Shown here: in pieces, positions 34,692 through 43,416 of the stretch
Numbering within the stretch: position 1 is the first letter of the stretch
Layout: every line of letters begins with the position of its first letter
Source: Alistipes sp.
GTDB taxonomy: Bacteria; Bacteroidota; Bacteroidia; Bacteroidales; Rikenellaceae
Direction of reading: 5' to 3'
DNA: 64,000 nt
NCBI GenBank assembly: GCA_017465055.1
Contig: JAFTWZ010000014.1
Location: 62,001-126,000 of the forward strand
Position numbers and translations under genes: made by a program
The notes under the pieces: model-generated
Seen by the model: the letters and a program-made list of their open reading frames with translations, nothing else
Databases searched by the model: none
Told to the model about the DNA's origin: nothing

Positions 34692-35486
34692 ATGAAAAAG
34701 TTAATGTTAATGGCCATTGCTATTATGGCTTGTATGAGCGTAGGTGCTCAGGATTATTTCGAAGGTGTGGTTACTGCACGTAGCTTCGAGAAACATAGTA
34801 AGTTAACCATTAAGTTCTCACAGGGTACGCTTATGAACGGCGCGCGTGACGCTAAGTTGTATGTCAAAGAGAATAAGATGGCAGTGGTAGACGACTATAC
34901 AAATATTACTACCATTTACGACCCAAGTAAGGGAAAGGTGTTCTTCGTATTCAACAATATCAATCAGGTGATCGATATGCCTACTCAGAATATGCTCAAT
35001 AATATGAGTGGCGCCTTGGTACCCCAGCCTACCGACACGTATATAGATGTCTTAGGTATGAAGTGTCGCTTGTATGAGGCAAGCAAGGATGGCGAGGAGT
35101 CGGGCGCTAAGATTAAGCAGAATATCCAGGTACTCATCTGCGAGGAGCTTGGTGTGCACCCCGACTTGGCACCATACGTGTCGCAGAGTACCGGATTGCC
35201 ATACCTCGGTGTTAAGTACGTTGTAGATACCAACACATCTGTGCCACCACTGATTCAGATGAATAGCTTTATTGCTTACGATGTGCAGGATGTGCAGCGT
35301 GTAGCGGTTGATGACTCTATATTTGTGGTGCCAGCAGATTACAAGGTTGTTGATAGCGCCGACACTAAGAAGATGCTTGGTGTATATAAGGCCAATGCTA
35401 AGGCTATAAAGAAGCTCAAAAAGGAGAAGCCTAATGAGGAGGTCGCAGAGATTAAGTTCGATATCAATGAGGACTGGGATTTCTAA
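34692..35486 (+). CDS. Exported protein of unknown function (DUF4412-like)
   Basis: 264 aa. Signal peptide MKKLMLMAIAIMACMSVGA-QD. The mature part is beta-rich with LYVKENKMAVVDDYTNITTIYDPSKGKVFFVFNN and a later IDVLGMKCRLYEA, a layout seen in DUF4412 proteins, which resemble LolA-like periplasmic lipid-binding folds. A Lys/Glu-rich C-terminus follows. The gene ends 4 bp before the next one, so they form an operon. The family assignment is tentative. Confidence 0.7.
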   Translation: MKKLMLMAIAIMACMSVGAQDYFEGVVTARSFEKHSKLTIKFSQGTLMNGARDAKLYVKENKMAVVDDYTNITTIYDPSKGKVFFVFNNINQVIDMPTQNMLNNMSGALVPQPTDTYIDVLGMKCRLYEASKDGEESGAKIKQNIQVLICEELGVHPDLAPYVSQSTGLPYLGVKYVVDTNTSVPPLIQMNSFIAYDVQDVQRVAVDDSIFVVPADYKVVDSADTKKMLGVYKANAKAIKKLKKEKPNEEVAEIKFDINEDWDF

Positions 35487-35490
35487 TATT

Positions 35491-36702
35491 ATGACGGCGT
35501 TGCTACTCTGCCTGCCCCTACTTTGTGGGCGGGCAGAGGCGCAGCAGCCTGATGTCGAAGAGTATCGACGTAGCTCGCTCTACTCGCTACTCATTGCCCA
35601 CCCAGAGTTTCGCTATGGCGAGGAGATAAGCCAGGTGTTCCATACCATACCTATCCCCGAAAAGTTTAATGACCACAACCTAAATAGGCGTGTGCTCAAT
35701 TCGCTGGTGTACAATAAGAAGGGTAAGGACGAGCCTCTGTACATCTCAAACTTTTTAGATAAGAATGCCATTGCTCGACGTCTTGTGGCTAAGTGGTATA
35801 ATCGTGATAAGGCCACTGGAGCATTTGATATGTCGTTAATCTCGGAGCGAGGTTATTACGATGCCTCGTTTGGCGATGTACAGGCTTCGATGGCCACTAT
35901 TCGAGGCCTTGCACAACTTGCGGATGCTGGTGAGGAGCTTGTGCAGAACACCTTTGTGCTTGTCAACGACATCTACTATGTCGACAAGGAGGTGCAGGCG
36001 CAGAAGTGGAGCTTTGCGCTGGATGTTCTCGGAGCTGTGGCCGACGGTATAATGGGTACTGAGACGGGACTGCGTGATGTAGCCTCAATAGTTAAGGATA
36101 TCGAGGGTTTTCGAGTCGTTGTAGTGTCGCACCTCTATCGTCTGAATTTCTCGGAAGATGTGATGTGGGAGTTCTACGAGAAGTACTACTTCGACAAGGA
36201 GAATATCGACCCGGATAGACGTACTCAGTTTGATGCTCTAACAGGCCTCTTTAAGCTCGAGTATGTCGATTCGCAGGTTGTGTCGAGTGGTAAGACATCG
36301 ATTAAGGGTGTGAATACCGATACTCCTGACCAGATGATTCGTAAGGTATGTACACGAGCTATCGATAAGTCTATTGTCGAGCTACAGCGTGCCAATGAGA
36401 TCTTCCGAGTGAAGATGCCGCTCTACACTACAACTCCTGCTATCACGGCTAAGATAGGTATGAAGGAGGGTGTTACCGAGAGCTCGCGCTACGAGGTGCT
36501 ACTACCTAAGGAGGATGAGGATGGACGCACTAAGTATGAGCGCCAAGGCATAATACGCCCTATTAAGGGTAAGGTGTGGGACAATCGTTATATGTCTGTT
36601 GAGGAGCTGGCCGAAAATGCTACGCTTGATGTCACCACCTTCGAGGTTGTTAGTGGCTGCAAAAATATAGCGCCAGGTATGCTTATCCGCGAGATATTCT
36701 AA
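35491..36702 (+). CDS. Exported protein, paralogue of the gene at 62182
   Basis: 403 aa from the ATG at 35491, which gives a clean signal peptide (MTALLLCLPLLCGRAEA-QQ). It matches the 62182 protein along its whole length: RRSSLYSLLIAHPEF, KFNDHNLNRR, KWYNRDKATGAFDMSLISERGYYDAS, LADAGEELVQNTFVLVNDI, VCTRAIDKSIVELQ, GxKEGV, VWDNRY and a C-terminal TFEVVSG...GMLIRE. No known domain is recognised. The invariant DMSLISERG and CTRAIDKSI blocks would serve as family signatures. Confidence 0.8.
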   Translation: MTALLLCLPLLCGRAEAQQPDVEEYRRSSLYSLLIAHPEFRYGEEISQVFHTIPIPEKFNDHNLNRRVLNSLVYNKKGKDEPLYISNFLDKNAIARRLVAKWYNRDKATGAFDMSLISERGYYDASFGDVQASMATIRGLAQLADAGEELVQNTFVLVNDIYYVDKEVQAQKWSFALDVLGAVADGIMGTETGLRDVASIVKDIEGFRVVVVSHLYRLNFSEDVMWEFYEKYYFDKENIDPDRRTQFDALTGLFKLEYVDSQVVSSGKTSIKGVNTDTPDQMIRKVCTRAIDKSIVELQRANEIFRVKMPLYTTTPAITAKIGMKEGVTESSRYEVLLPKEDEDGRTKYERQGIIRPIKGKVWDNRYMSVEELAENATLDVTTFEVVSGCKNIAPGMLIREIF

Positions 36703-36727
36703 CTCCGAAAGCTTTTGCACGCGAGCC

Positions 36728-36758
36728 TTTGCTATCTCATTTATTTTACGTACCTTCG
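36728..36758 (+). promoter_or_regulatory. Promoter of hexosaminidase gene
   Basis: TTTG (36728-36731), 19 bp, TACCTTCG (36751-36758), one mismatch in the -7 box. Confidence 0.6.
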
Positions 36759-36790
36759 TCGTCGGAATTGAAAAACTTAAGCTAAAGAGT

Positions 36791-38380
36791 ATGAAACAAC
36801 TATCTCGTATTGCATTTGTCGCATTGACAATGATACTTATGATTTCGGAGCTATATGCCCGAGAGCTTAACGTCGTGCCAGAGCCTGCGTACGTCGACCT
36901 CGAGGCCGAGGGCGACTATCTGGTGACCGAAAAGACTCGCATAATCGTCGTCGACGAGATGTGGAACCCTGCGGAGCGTTTCGCCGAGGATATGATGGCC
37001 CACTTTGGCTCGGAGAGACCTATGCGCCTAACGAAGCACGGAAACAAAGGCATTAAGGTGCGCACCGACAGCTGTATCGCTGCCGAGGGCTACGAGATGA
37101 CCGTATCGTGCGATGGCATACTTATCATCGGTGGCGACGAGGCGGGCGTATACTACGGCCTGCAGACCCTACGCCAGATATTGGTGACCAACGAGGGACG
37201 TGTGCCCTATGGCTTTATCGCCGATGAGCCTTCGTTTAGCTATCGTGGTGCACATCTCGACGTGGCACGTCACTTCTTCTCGGTTGAAGATGTTAAGACC
37301 TATATCGATATCCTCGCAGCGCACAAACTCAACCGCCTGCACTGGCACCTCACCGACGACCAGGGCTGGCGCATAGAGATTAAGGCCTACCCCGAGCTTA
37401 CGGAGCTGGGTTCGATGCGTAAGGAGACGCTCGTAGGTCACGGCCTTGAGCCAAAGTGGTGGGATGGCACGCCATATGGTGGCTACTACACTCAAGAGGA
37501 GATTCGCGACGTTGTGAAGTATGCAGCCGAGCGATATATAACCATTATCCCCGAGATTGAGATGCCTGGTCACGCACAAGCGGCTCTCCACGCACTGCCC
37601 TGGCTCGGATGTAACGAGCAGAAGGTCGAGGTGTGGACTATGTGGGGTGTGACGCCCGAGGTAATGTGTGCTGGCAAGGAGACGACATACACCTTCCTCG
37701 AGAATGTACTTAAGGAGGTTATCGAGCTCTTCCCCTCGGAGCTTATCCATATAGGTGGCGACGAGTGTCCTAAGGATCGCTGGAAGGAGTGTGAGCACTG
37801 CCAGGCGATGATGAAGGCACAGGGTCTTGAGAATGAGGAGCAGTTGCAGGGCTACCTTGTGGCGCGCATAGAGCAGTTCCTTATCAAGAATGGCCGCCGT
37901 ATGATTGGCTGGGACGAGATTCTCGATGGTGGCGTTACGGAGACAGCTACTGTGATGTCGTGGCGAGGTATCAAGGGAGGCATCTACGCTGCCGAGCGTG
38001 GCAACGACGTGGTTATGACACCTATGAAGCTCTGTTACCTGAACTTCTACCAGACTGAGAGCCGCGAGGGTGAGGGTCTGCAAATCGGTGGCCACATACC
38101 ATTCGAGATGATCTACGCCTGGGACCCATATGAGGGTATGAGCGACGAGGCTAAGAGACATATTATCGGCGTTCAGTGCAATATGTGGAGCGAGTATCTC
38201 AAGAGTATGGATTGGGTTGAGGTTATGCTTCTGCCACGCCTCGGTGCTATGTGCGAGGTGCAGTGGGCCGTAGACCGTCGTGATGAGAGTACCATACGTC
38301 GCAAGATGGAGTCTATGCGCAAGTTCTACGAAGCGTGTGGTTGGAGATGTGCTCCATATTATTTTGATGGCCGCAAGTAA
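36791..38380 (+). CDS. Beta-N-acetylhexosaminidase (GH20)
   Basis: 529 aa with a signal peptide (FVALTMILMISELYA). It removes terminal beta-GlcNAc/GalNAc, as needed for host glycan or peptidoglycan-fragment use. The N-terminal GH20b domain is at about 24-150. The catalytic barrel carries RGAHLDVARHFF, LNRLHWHLTDDQGWRIEIK and the catalytic pair D324-E325 in HIGGDECPKDRW. No lipobox or C-terminal carbohydrate-binding domain, so probably periplasmic. Its TAA abuts the family A repeat at 38381. Confidence 0.94.
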   Translation: MKQLSRIAFVALTMILMISELYARELNVVPEPAYVDLEAEGDYLVTEKTRIIVVDEMWNPAERFAEDMMAHFGSERPMRLTKHGNKGIKVRTDSCIAAEGYEMTVSCDGILIIGGDEAGVYYGLQTLRQILVTNEGRVPYGFIADEPSFSYRGAHLDVARHFFSVEDVKTYIDILAAHKLNRLHWHLTDDQGWRIEIKAYPELTELGSMRKETLVGHGLEPKWWDGTPYGGYYTQEEIRDVVKYAAERYITIIPEIEMPGHAQAALHALPWLGCNEQKVEVWTMWGVTPEVMCAGKETTYTFLENVLKEVIELFPSELIHIGGDECPKDRWKECEHCQAMMKAQGLENEEQLQGYLVARIEQFLIKNGRRMIGWDEILDGGVTETATVMSWRGIKGGIYAAERGNDVVMTPMKLCYLNFYQTESREGEGLQIGGHIPFEMIYAWDPYEGMSDEAKRHIIGVQCNMWSEYLKSMDWVEVMLLPRLGAMCEVQWAVDRRDESTIRRKMESMRKFYEACGWRCAPYYFDGRK

Positions 38381-38508
38381 TTTGTTGTGAAAAGGGGGCA
38401 TTCTTGGCCCATCCCAAAAAGTAGACTACCGCAGGCTGTACGTTATAGTACTATCCTGCGGTAGTCTCTTTTGCGATAGACCAAGCCTAACCCCTTTTGA
38501 CAACAAAT
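38381..38508 (+). repeat. Family A hairpin repeat after GH20 gene
   Basis: Complete termini. The inner arms AGACTACCGCAGG (38423-38435) and CCTGCGGTAGTCT (38455-38467) are a perfect 13-bp stem, with GTACGTTATAGTAC at the apex. Directly after the stop codon. Confidence 0.9.
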
Positions 38509-38632
38509 TTGCCGTGAAAAGGGGCCATCTGCGCCCTCTCAATCATTGTCCCGAATGGGAAATACTTCGAGTATGTCCCATCCGTGGCAATCTCTTTATA
38601 GAGGTCACATCTACCCCCTTTTGACAACAAAT
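38508..38632 (+). repeat. Family A hairpin repeat, tandem copy
   Basis: TTTGCCGTGAAAAGGGG ... CCTTTTGACAACAAAT, arm type GAATGGGA/TCCCATCC, apex TACTTCGAGTA. Shares its first base with the end of the previous copy. Confidence 0.88.
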
Positions 38633-38633
38633 T

Positions 38634-38698
38634 CGGTTGTACTACCCATCGACGGCATTTTTGCCGAGCGTTGTATCTACTACCTTTTGACAACAAAT
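38634..38698 (+). repeat. Family A right half only
   Basis: Right half of the GACGGC arm type (ACTACCCATCGACGGC ... CCTTTTGACAACAAAT); the left half is missing. Confidence 0.75.
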
Positions 38699-38822
38699 TT
38701 GCCGTGAAAAGGGGCCATCTGCGCCCTCTCAATCATTGCCCCGAATGGGAAATACGCATAGTATGTCCCATCCGTGGCAATCTCTTTATCGAGGTCACAT
38801 CTAACCCCTTTTGACAACAAAT
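38698..38822 (+). repeat. Family A hairpin repeat, third full tandem copy
   Basis: Nearly identical to the copy at 38508 but with apex TACGCATAGTA and TTTATCGAGG in the right half. Confidence 0.88.
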
Positions 38823-39205
38823 TGGGGTAGTGCTGTCCCGAGCCTACAGCTTGCGTGTGTTTTTTTAGAGACTACAGAGACGAAAGAGACGCAGAGACCA
38901 CAGAGAACAGTAAGGTTTGTGCGTTAATGCGTTTTCGCTGGCGCGTGTGTTTTTTAGAGACTACAGAGACGAAAGTGACGCAGAGAAATTAGAGACCACA
39001 GAGACCACAGAGACGCAGGGACAACAGAGAAAGATGATACCCAACTTCGTTGTTGTCTCTCTCGTCCCTTCCGTCCCTTTCGTCCCTCTTGTCTCTTTCG
39101 TCTCTTCGTCTCTCTTGTTCAATGACAACGATACAATTACACAGACTATTCAGCTTTCAAGATTCACCAACTTACCTAAACCATTTAACACTAAGTTTAA
39201 CTAAA
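38823..39205 (+). repeat. Duplicated intergenic block D, copy 1
   Basis: After GGGGTAGTGCTGTCCCGAGC come purine-rich AGAGACTACAGAGACG units, then a pyrimidine-rich GTCTCTCTCGTC run complementary to them, then CAATGACAACGATACAATTA and a conserved tail. Copy 2 lies at 51487-51780. Each copy directly follows a family A repeat and precedes a B/C unit. An in-frame ORF through it is judged accidental. Confidence 0.8.
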
Positions 39206-39208
39206 AAA

Positions 39209-39247
39209 GGGGATGACTAAAAAGTAAATTTGTCATCCCCTTTTTGC
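39209..39247 (+). terminator. Hairpin C2 (GGGGATGAC/GTCATCCCC)
   Basis: GGGGATGAC (39209-39217) pairs with GTCATCCCC (39232-39240), then TTTTTGCC. Adjacent to inverted element B2. Confidence 0.7.
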
Positions 39248-39250
39248 CAA

Positions 39251-39370
39251 GAGGTTGAATAAAAAGATGTAGTTTTAGGCCTGCGATGCCCGAAAAAGCG
39301 GAGTTTACTGAGCGTAAATGAGCATTTTGAGGGCGAGCATAACGACAAAATACACTTTTTATTCAGCCTC
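39251..39370 (-). repeat. Family B repeat, copy B2 (reverse orientation)
   Basis: Reads GAGGTTGAATAAAAAG at the left and CTTTTTATTCAGCCTC at the right, i.e. inverted relative to B1. It lies 26 bp beyond the stop of minus-strand greA. Confidence 0.85.
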
Positions 39371-39396
39371 TTTTTGCTCTCTGAGGTGATAATGGC

Positions 39397-39873
39397 TTAG
39401 ATCGAGATATTTAGAATCTCGAGCTTGAGAATGCCAGCAGGAACCTGCACCTCAACAACATCGCCGACCTTCTTACCAAGCAGGGCCTTAGCGATAGGCG
39501 TACCAATAGCAATCTTACCCTCGCGAAGGTTGGCCTCGTTCTCCGATACGATTATATACTCAACCTCGCGGCGAACGTTGTGGTTGAGCAACTTCACGCG
39601 GCTAAGAATCTGGACCTTAGAGGTGTCAATCTTCGTCTCGTCGATAATACGCGCCTTAGTGAGTGTCTGCTCGAGGTTAGCGATTCGCATCTCCAAAAGG
39701 CCCTGGGCCTCGCGTGCTGCGTCGTACTCGGCGTTCTCCGAGAGGTCGCCCTTGTCGCGAGCCTCGGCGATAGCAGCAGCGGCGGCAGGACGCTCTACAG
39801 AGATAAGGTGGTTAAGCTCCTCCTTAAGTTTGTTCATTCCCTCAGCTGTGAGGTAGATAATTTCGTTGCTCAT
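39397..39873 (-). CDS. greA: Transcription elongation factor GreA
   Basis: 158 aa. Rescues backtracked RNA polymerase by stimulating transcript cleavage. The N-terminal coiled coil (about 5-75) has the acidic tip DKGDLSENAEYDAAREAQ. The C-terminal FKBP-like domain contains REVEYIIVSENEANLREGKIAIGTPIAKALLGKKVGDVVEVQVPAG. Length and motifs fit GreA rather than GreB. A consensus promoter lies about 165 bp upstream. Confidence 0.95.
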   Translation of the reverse strand: MSNEIIYLTAEGMNKLKEELNHLISVERPAAAAAIAEARDKGDLSENAEYDAAREAQGLLEMRIANLEQTLTKARIIDETKIDTSKVQILSRVKLLNHNVRREVEYIIVSENEANLREGKIAIGTPIAKALLGKKVGDVVEVQVPAGILKLEILNISI

Positions 39874-40035
39874 AACTTTTATATTTAATTTTTAATATTT
39901 TACATCTACACTTATGCCTTATTTAGCATTGAGGTATATACTCTTGGAGATACAAAAAAATAATGAATCCTAATCCTCGACAGATTAGAATCCTATCCTA
40001 TCCTGATACATACTCGTTGCCTCTAAATAGCAGTA

Positions 40036-40067
40036 CAAAGGTAGGCTAAATTTATTTAATAGCCAAA
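40036..40067 (-). promoter_or_regulatory. Promoter of greA
   Basis: Minus strand TTTG (40064-40067), 20 bp, TACCTTTG (40036-40043), full consensus. The leader is about 155 nt and is AT-rich with repeated CCTAT/CCTAAT steps. Confidence 0.8.
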
Positions 40068-40114
40068 TTTTTTGGCATAAAGTGTGCCGTAGCTTCGGTG
40101 TTAACTGATTTGCT

Positions 40115-41170
40115 ATGCCTATGACGAGCCGAAATCACTCCAACCGTACAGCCTTAGAGCTGCTGACCACGCCTCAATCCATATTTTGTGCCATAATACG
40201 CGATATTCAGCGGGCCAGACGCGTCATCGATATGGAGTTCTATATCTTCGAGGAGGATAACGTTGGTCGTGCCTTTGTCGAGCTTCTCCTGCGCAAGGCA
40301 CGACAGGGTGTTGCGGTGCGTATGCTACTCGATGGCTTTGGCTCGCGCAACGTGTCGCGCAGGACTCTCGACAGACTCTTAGCCTCGGGCGTCGATGTGC
40401 GTACCTCGCAATTTGTTAGCAACTGCCGTAATCACAGAAAGATAGTGGTTGTCGATGACTTGGTGGCCTATACGGGAGGTGTAAACATTGCCGATAGATA
40501 TGTCTCGGGGAGTAGCCTCGGCCTTTGGCACGATGTAGTGCTGCGCATCTCGGGGAGTGCAGTGCAGGGACTAAGTCGTATATTAGACTACGACAGCCTG
40601 CGTATCGAGGGCGTAGATTCTGAGTTAGTTGTTCAGAACGATTCGCACATCGCACTCTATGTATCAGAGATGCAGCAGGGTAGAGCTATGGAGCTGCTAC
40701 TTAGGTCTATAGCCGAATCGGCGCACAACCAGATAGTGATAACTACGCCCTATCTATTTCCGTCGTCAGATATGTTGGAACTGTTGGCCTCGGCGGTAAG
40801 GCGTGGCGTTGAGGTTAGGGTCGTAGTGCCTACGCGCTCCGATGTGGCGGTGTTGGATGCTGTAATGCCGACATATGTAGCCGAGGCGATTGAGGCGGGT
40901 ATAGATGTCAGGCAGGTATCAGGAGCTTTTGTCCACGCCAAGATGGCTCTTATCGATGGGGCGCGTCTGGTGGTGGGCAGTGCAAACCTCGACGCGCGGA
41001 GCTTGAGGCTTAATAGCGAGTTGATGGTTGAGACTGACGATAGTGGTGTGTGTAGCGCAGCGAATAAGTTTATAGAGTCGCTATGTGCCGATAGGACCCC
41101 TGTCAAACGTGTCCCGAGGGTGGGGTTGGTGTCACGATTATTGGCCCGTGTGCTTAGTCCGTTGCTGTAA
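40115..41170 (+). CDS. Phospholipase D-family synthase (cardiolipin synthase-like)
   Basis: 351 aa with two HKD motifs: NHRKIVVVDD (H107, K109, D114) and VHAKMALIDG (H274, K276, D281), each followed by the GG/GS-N pattern (TGGVNIADRYV, VGSANLDARS). It probably joins phosphatidyl groups to form cardiolipin or a related lipid. It lacks the N-terminal membrane helices of full-length bacterial Cls (usually near 480 aa), so it resembles the ClsB-like short form. It starts at ATG 40115, with a second ATG at 40121. Confidence 0.82.
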   Translation: MPMTSRNHSNRTALELLTTPQSIFCAIIRDIQRARRVIDMEFYIFEEDNVGRAFVELLLRKARQGVAVRMLLDGFGSRNVSRRTLDRLLASGVDVRTSQFVSNCRNHRKIVVVDDLVAYTGGVNIADRYVSGSSLGLWHDVVLRISGSAVQGLSRILDYDSLRIEGVDSELVVQNDSHIALYVSEMQQGRAMELLLRSIAESAHNQIVITTPYLFPSSDMLELLASAVRRGVEVRVVVPTRSDVAVLDAVMPTYVAEAIEAGIDVRQVSGAFVHAKMALIDGARLVVGSANLDARSLRLNSELMVETDDSGVCSAANKFIESLCADRTPVKRVPRVGLVSRLLARVLSPLL

Positions 41171-41267
41171 TTTTAGCTACGTGTGTGTAATAATTGTGGT
41201 GCTGAGAGCGTTGTCTTACCAAAGAGAAAATATTTTAATAAAAATTTTTAAATATTCGTGTGAAAAT

Positions 41268-41299
41268 TTTCACAGAATCAAAAAATAGTTATACCTTTG
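41268..41299 (+). promoter_or_regulatory. Promoter of pckA
   Basis: TACCTTTG (41292-41299) with TTTC (41268-41271) at 20-bp spacing. Leader about 105 nt. Confidence 0.6.
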
Positions 41300-41410
41300 C
41301 AACGTTTTCGTGATTACGGAGGCACGTATTAAGGTTGTCGAGGTATGAGCGAAGTGATAAATAGAAGAATAGAATAAATATAGGTATAATTAATAACTAA
41401 AAGTAACACT

Positions 41411-43018
41411 ATGGCAACAATTGATTTATCAAAGTACGGTATTACCGACGTTAAGGAGGTTGTCTACAACCCTTCGTATGAGACTCTCTTCGAGGAGGAG
41501 ACTAAGGCTGGTCTTACGGGCTTCGACAAGGGTGTTGTAACCGAGATGGGCGCTGTGAACGTGATGACTGGTGTATACACTGGCCGTTCGCCTAAGGATA
41601 AGTTCTTTGTAATGGACGATACTACTCGCGACACTATCTGGTGGACCTCAGAGGAGTATAAGAACGATAATAAGCCAGTATCGCAGGAGACTTGGAACGA
41701 GCTTAAGGCCTTGGCAAGCAAGGAGCTCTCGTCTAAGAAGCTCTACGTTATGGATACCTTCTGCGGTGCTAACGAGAACACTCGCCTTAAGATACGCTTC
41801 ATTATGGAGGTAGCTTGGCAGGCACACTTCGTTAAGAATATGTTTATCCGTCCTACTGAGGAGGAGCTTGCTAACTATGGCGAGCCTGACTTCGTAGTGC
41901 TCAACGCTTCGAAGGCTAAGGTAGAGAACTACAAGGAGCTCGGTCTTAACTCTGAGACTGCCGTAGTATTCAACCTCACTGAGAAGATGCAGGTAATCAT
42001 CAACACTTGGTATGGTGGCGAGATGAAGAAGGGTATGTTCTCTTATATGAACTACCTCCTCCCATTGAAGGGTATCGCTTCAATGCACTGCTCGGCTAAT
42101 ACCAACAAGGATGGCGAGACTGCTATCTTCTTCGGCCTCTCGGGTACTGGTAAGACTACGCTCTCGACAGATCCTAAGCGCGAGCTTATCGGCGATGACG
42201 AGCACGGTTGGGACGACGACGGTATCTTCAACTTCGAGGGCGGCTGCTATGCTAAGGTTATCAACCTCTCGAAGGAGAACGAACCAGATATCTGGAACGC
42301 TATCCGCCGCGATGCTCTGCTCGAGAACGTTACCGTAGATGAGAATGGTAAGATTGACTTTACAGATAAGTCGGTTACGGAGAATACTCGCGTATCTTAT
42401 CCTATCTACCACATCAACAACATCGTGAAGCCTATCTCGAAGGCTCCAGCAGCGAAGAAGGTTATCTTCCTCTCGGCAGATGCTTTCGGCGTATTGCCTC
42501 CAGTATCGGTACTTACTCCAGAGCAGACTAAGTACTACTTCCTCTCGGGCTTTACCGCTAAGCTCGCAGGTACTGAGCGTGGTATCACCGAGCCTACACC
42601 TACCTTCTCGGCTTGCTTCGGTGCAGCGTTCCTCTCGCTCCACCCAACAAAGTACGGCGAGGAGCTCGTTAAGCGTATGCAGGCTTCAGGCGCTACAGCA
42701 TACCTTGTAAACACTGGTTGGAATGGTACTGGCAAGCGTATCTCTATCAAGGATACACGTGGTATCATCGACGCTATCCTCGATGGCTCGATCGACACTG
42801 CAGCGACTAAGCAGATTCCTATCTTCGACTTCAAGGTGCCTACAGCTCTTCCAGGCGTAGACCCAGCTATCCTCGATCCACGCGATACGTATGCTAACGT
42901 TGAGGACTGGAACGCTAAGGCCGAGGACCTCGCAGGTCGCTTCATCAAGAACTTCTCGAAGTTCACAACTAACGAGGAGGGTAAGGCTTTGGTGGCAGCT
43001 GGTCCACAGCTTAAGTAA
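41411..43018 (+). CDS. pckA: Phosphoenolpyruvate carboxykinase (ATP)
   Basis: 535 aa. Interconverts oxaloacetate and PEP with ATP/ADP; in Bacteroidales it mainly fixes CO2 onto PEP to feed succinate/propionate formation. P-loop GLSGTGKTT at 242-250, kinase-2 region [11 protein letters not shown] at 261-271, and the substrate-site segment [11 protein letters not shown] at 55-65. Strong codon bias points to high expression. It is followed by a B3/C3 repeat-terminator unit and then the biotin-dependent carboxyltransferase. Confidence 0.97.
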   Translation: MATIDLSKYGITDVKEVVYNPSYETLFEEETKAGLTGFDKGVVTEMGAVNVMTGVYTGRSPKDKFFVMDDTTRDTIWWTSEEYKNDNKPVSQETWNELKALASKELSSKKLYVMDTFCGANENTRLKIRFIMEVAWQAHFVKNMFIRPTEEELANYGEPDFVVLNASKAKVENYKELGLNSETAVVFNLTEKMQVIINTWYGGEMKKGMFSYMNYLLPLKGIASMHCSANTNKDGETAIFFGLSGTGKTTLSTDPKRELIGDDEHGWDDDGIFNFEGGCYAKVINLSKENEPDIWNAIRRDALLENVTVDENGKIDFTDKSVTENTRVSYPIYHINNIVKPISKAPAAKKVIFLSADAFGVLPPVSVLTPEQTKYYFLSGFTAKLAGTERGITEPTPTFSACFGAAFLSLHPTKYGEELVKRMQASGATAYLVNTGWNGTGKRISIKDTRGIIDAILDGSIDTAATKQIPIFDFKVPTALPGVDPAILDPRDTYANVEDWNAKAEDLAGRFIKNFSKFTTNEEGKALVAAGPQLK

Positions 43019-43040
43019 TCCTCTTTGGATGACTCTTAGG

Positions 43041-43160
43041 GAGGCTGAATAAAAAGTGTATTTTGTCGTTACGCTCGCCCTCAAAATGCTCATTTACGCT
43101 TAGTAAACTCCGCTTTTTCGGGCTTCGCAAGCCTAAAACTACATCTTTTTATTCAACCTC
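43041..43160 (+). repeat. Family B repeat, copy B3
   Basis: GAGGCTGAATAAAAAG ... CTTTTTATTCAACCTC, 22 bp after the pckA stop, with apex TACGCTTAGTA. Confidence 0.88.
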
Positions 43161-43172
43161 ATAACAAAAGCA

Positions 43173-43208
43173 GGGATGACTAATTTACTTTTTAGTCATC
43201 CCCTTTTT
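43173..43208 (+). terminator. Hairpin C3 after pckA
   Basis: GGGATGAC (43173-43180) pairs with GTCATCCC (43195-43202), then a CCTTTTTGT tail. Confidence 0.7.
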
Positions 43209-43295
43209 GTCACTATGTCAATGACGATGCGATGTATGAAGGGCTCCTTGCCGTAGGGCGATTATATATAGAATTGTGATTTTTTTGTTGAAAAG

Positions 43296-43327
43296 TTTGC
43301 TTTTTTAGAAAAAAATCCTTATATTTG
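43296..43327 (+). promoter_or_regulatory. Promoter of biotin-dependent carboxyltransferase gene
   Basis: TTTG (43296-43299), 20 bp, TATATTTG (43320-43327), full consensus. Confidence 0.85.
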
Positions 43328-43340
43328 TTATTCGAATAAC
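43327..43340. promoter_or_regulatory. Palindromic operator candidate over transcription start
   Basis: GTTATTCGAATAAC is a perfect 14-bp palindrome starting at the last base of the -7 box, where the transcript should begin. It could bind a dimeric repressor; no regulator gene lies nearby. Confidence 0.5.
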
Positions 43341-43416
43341 AGTTCTGTAGTATATTGTAGGACTGTGGCAACAGAGATAAAACCTAAAAACTAACTATAT
43401 TAACCTTTGTGAAATT

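Noticed and set aside
38917-39204. 95-codon ORF in block D, with a similar 156-codon ORF at 51325-51795
   Set aside because: Both run through repeat units and their peptides are low-complexity; similarity only reflects the duplicated DNA. No start signal or family match.
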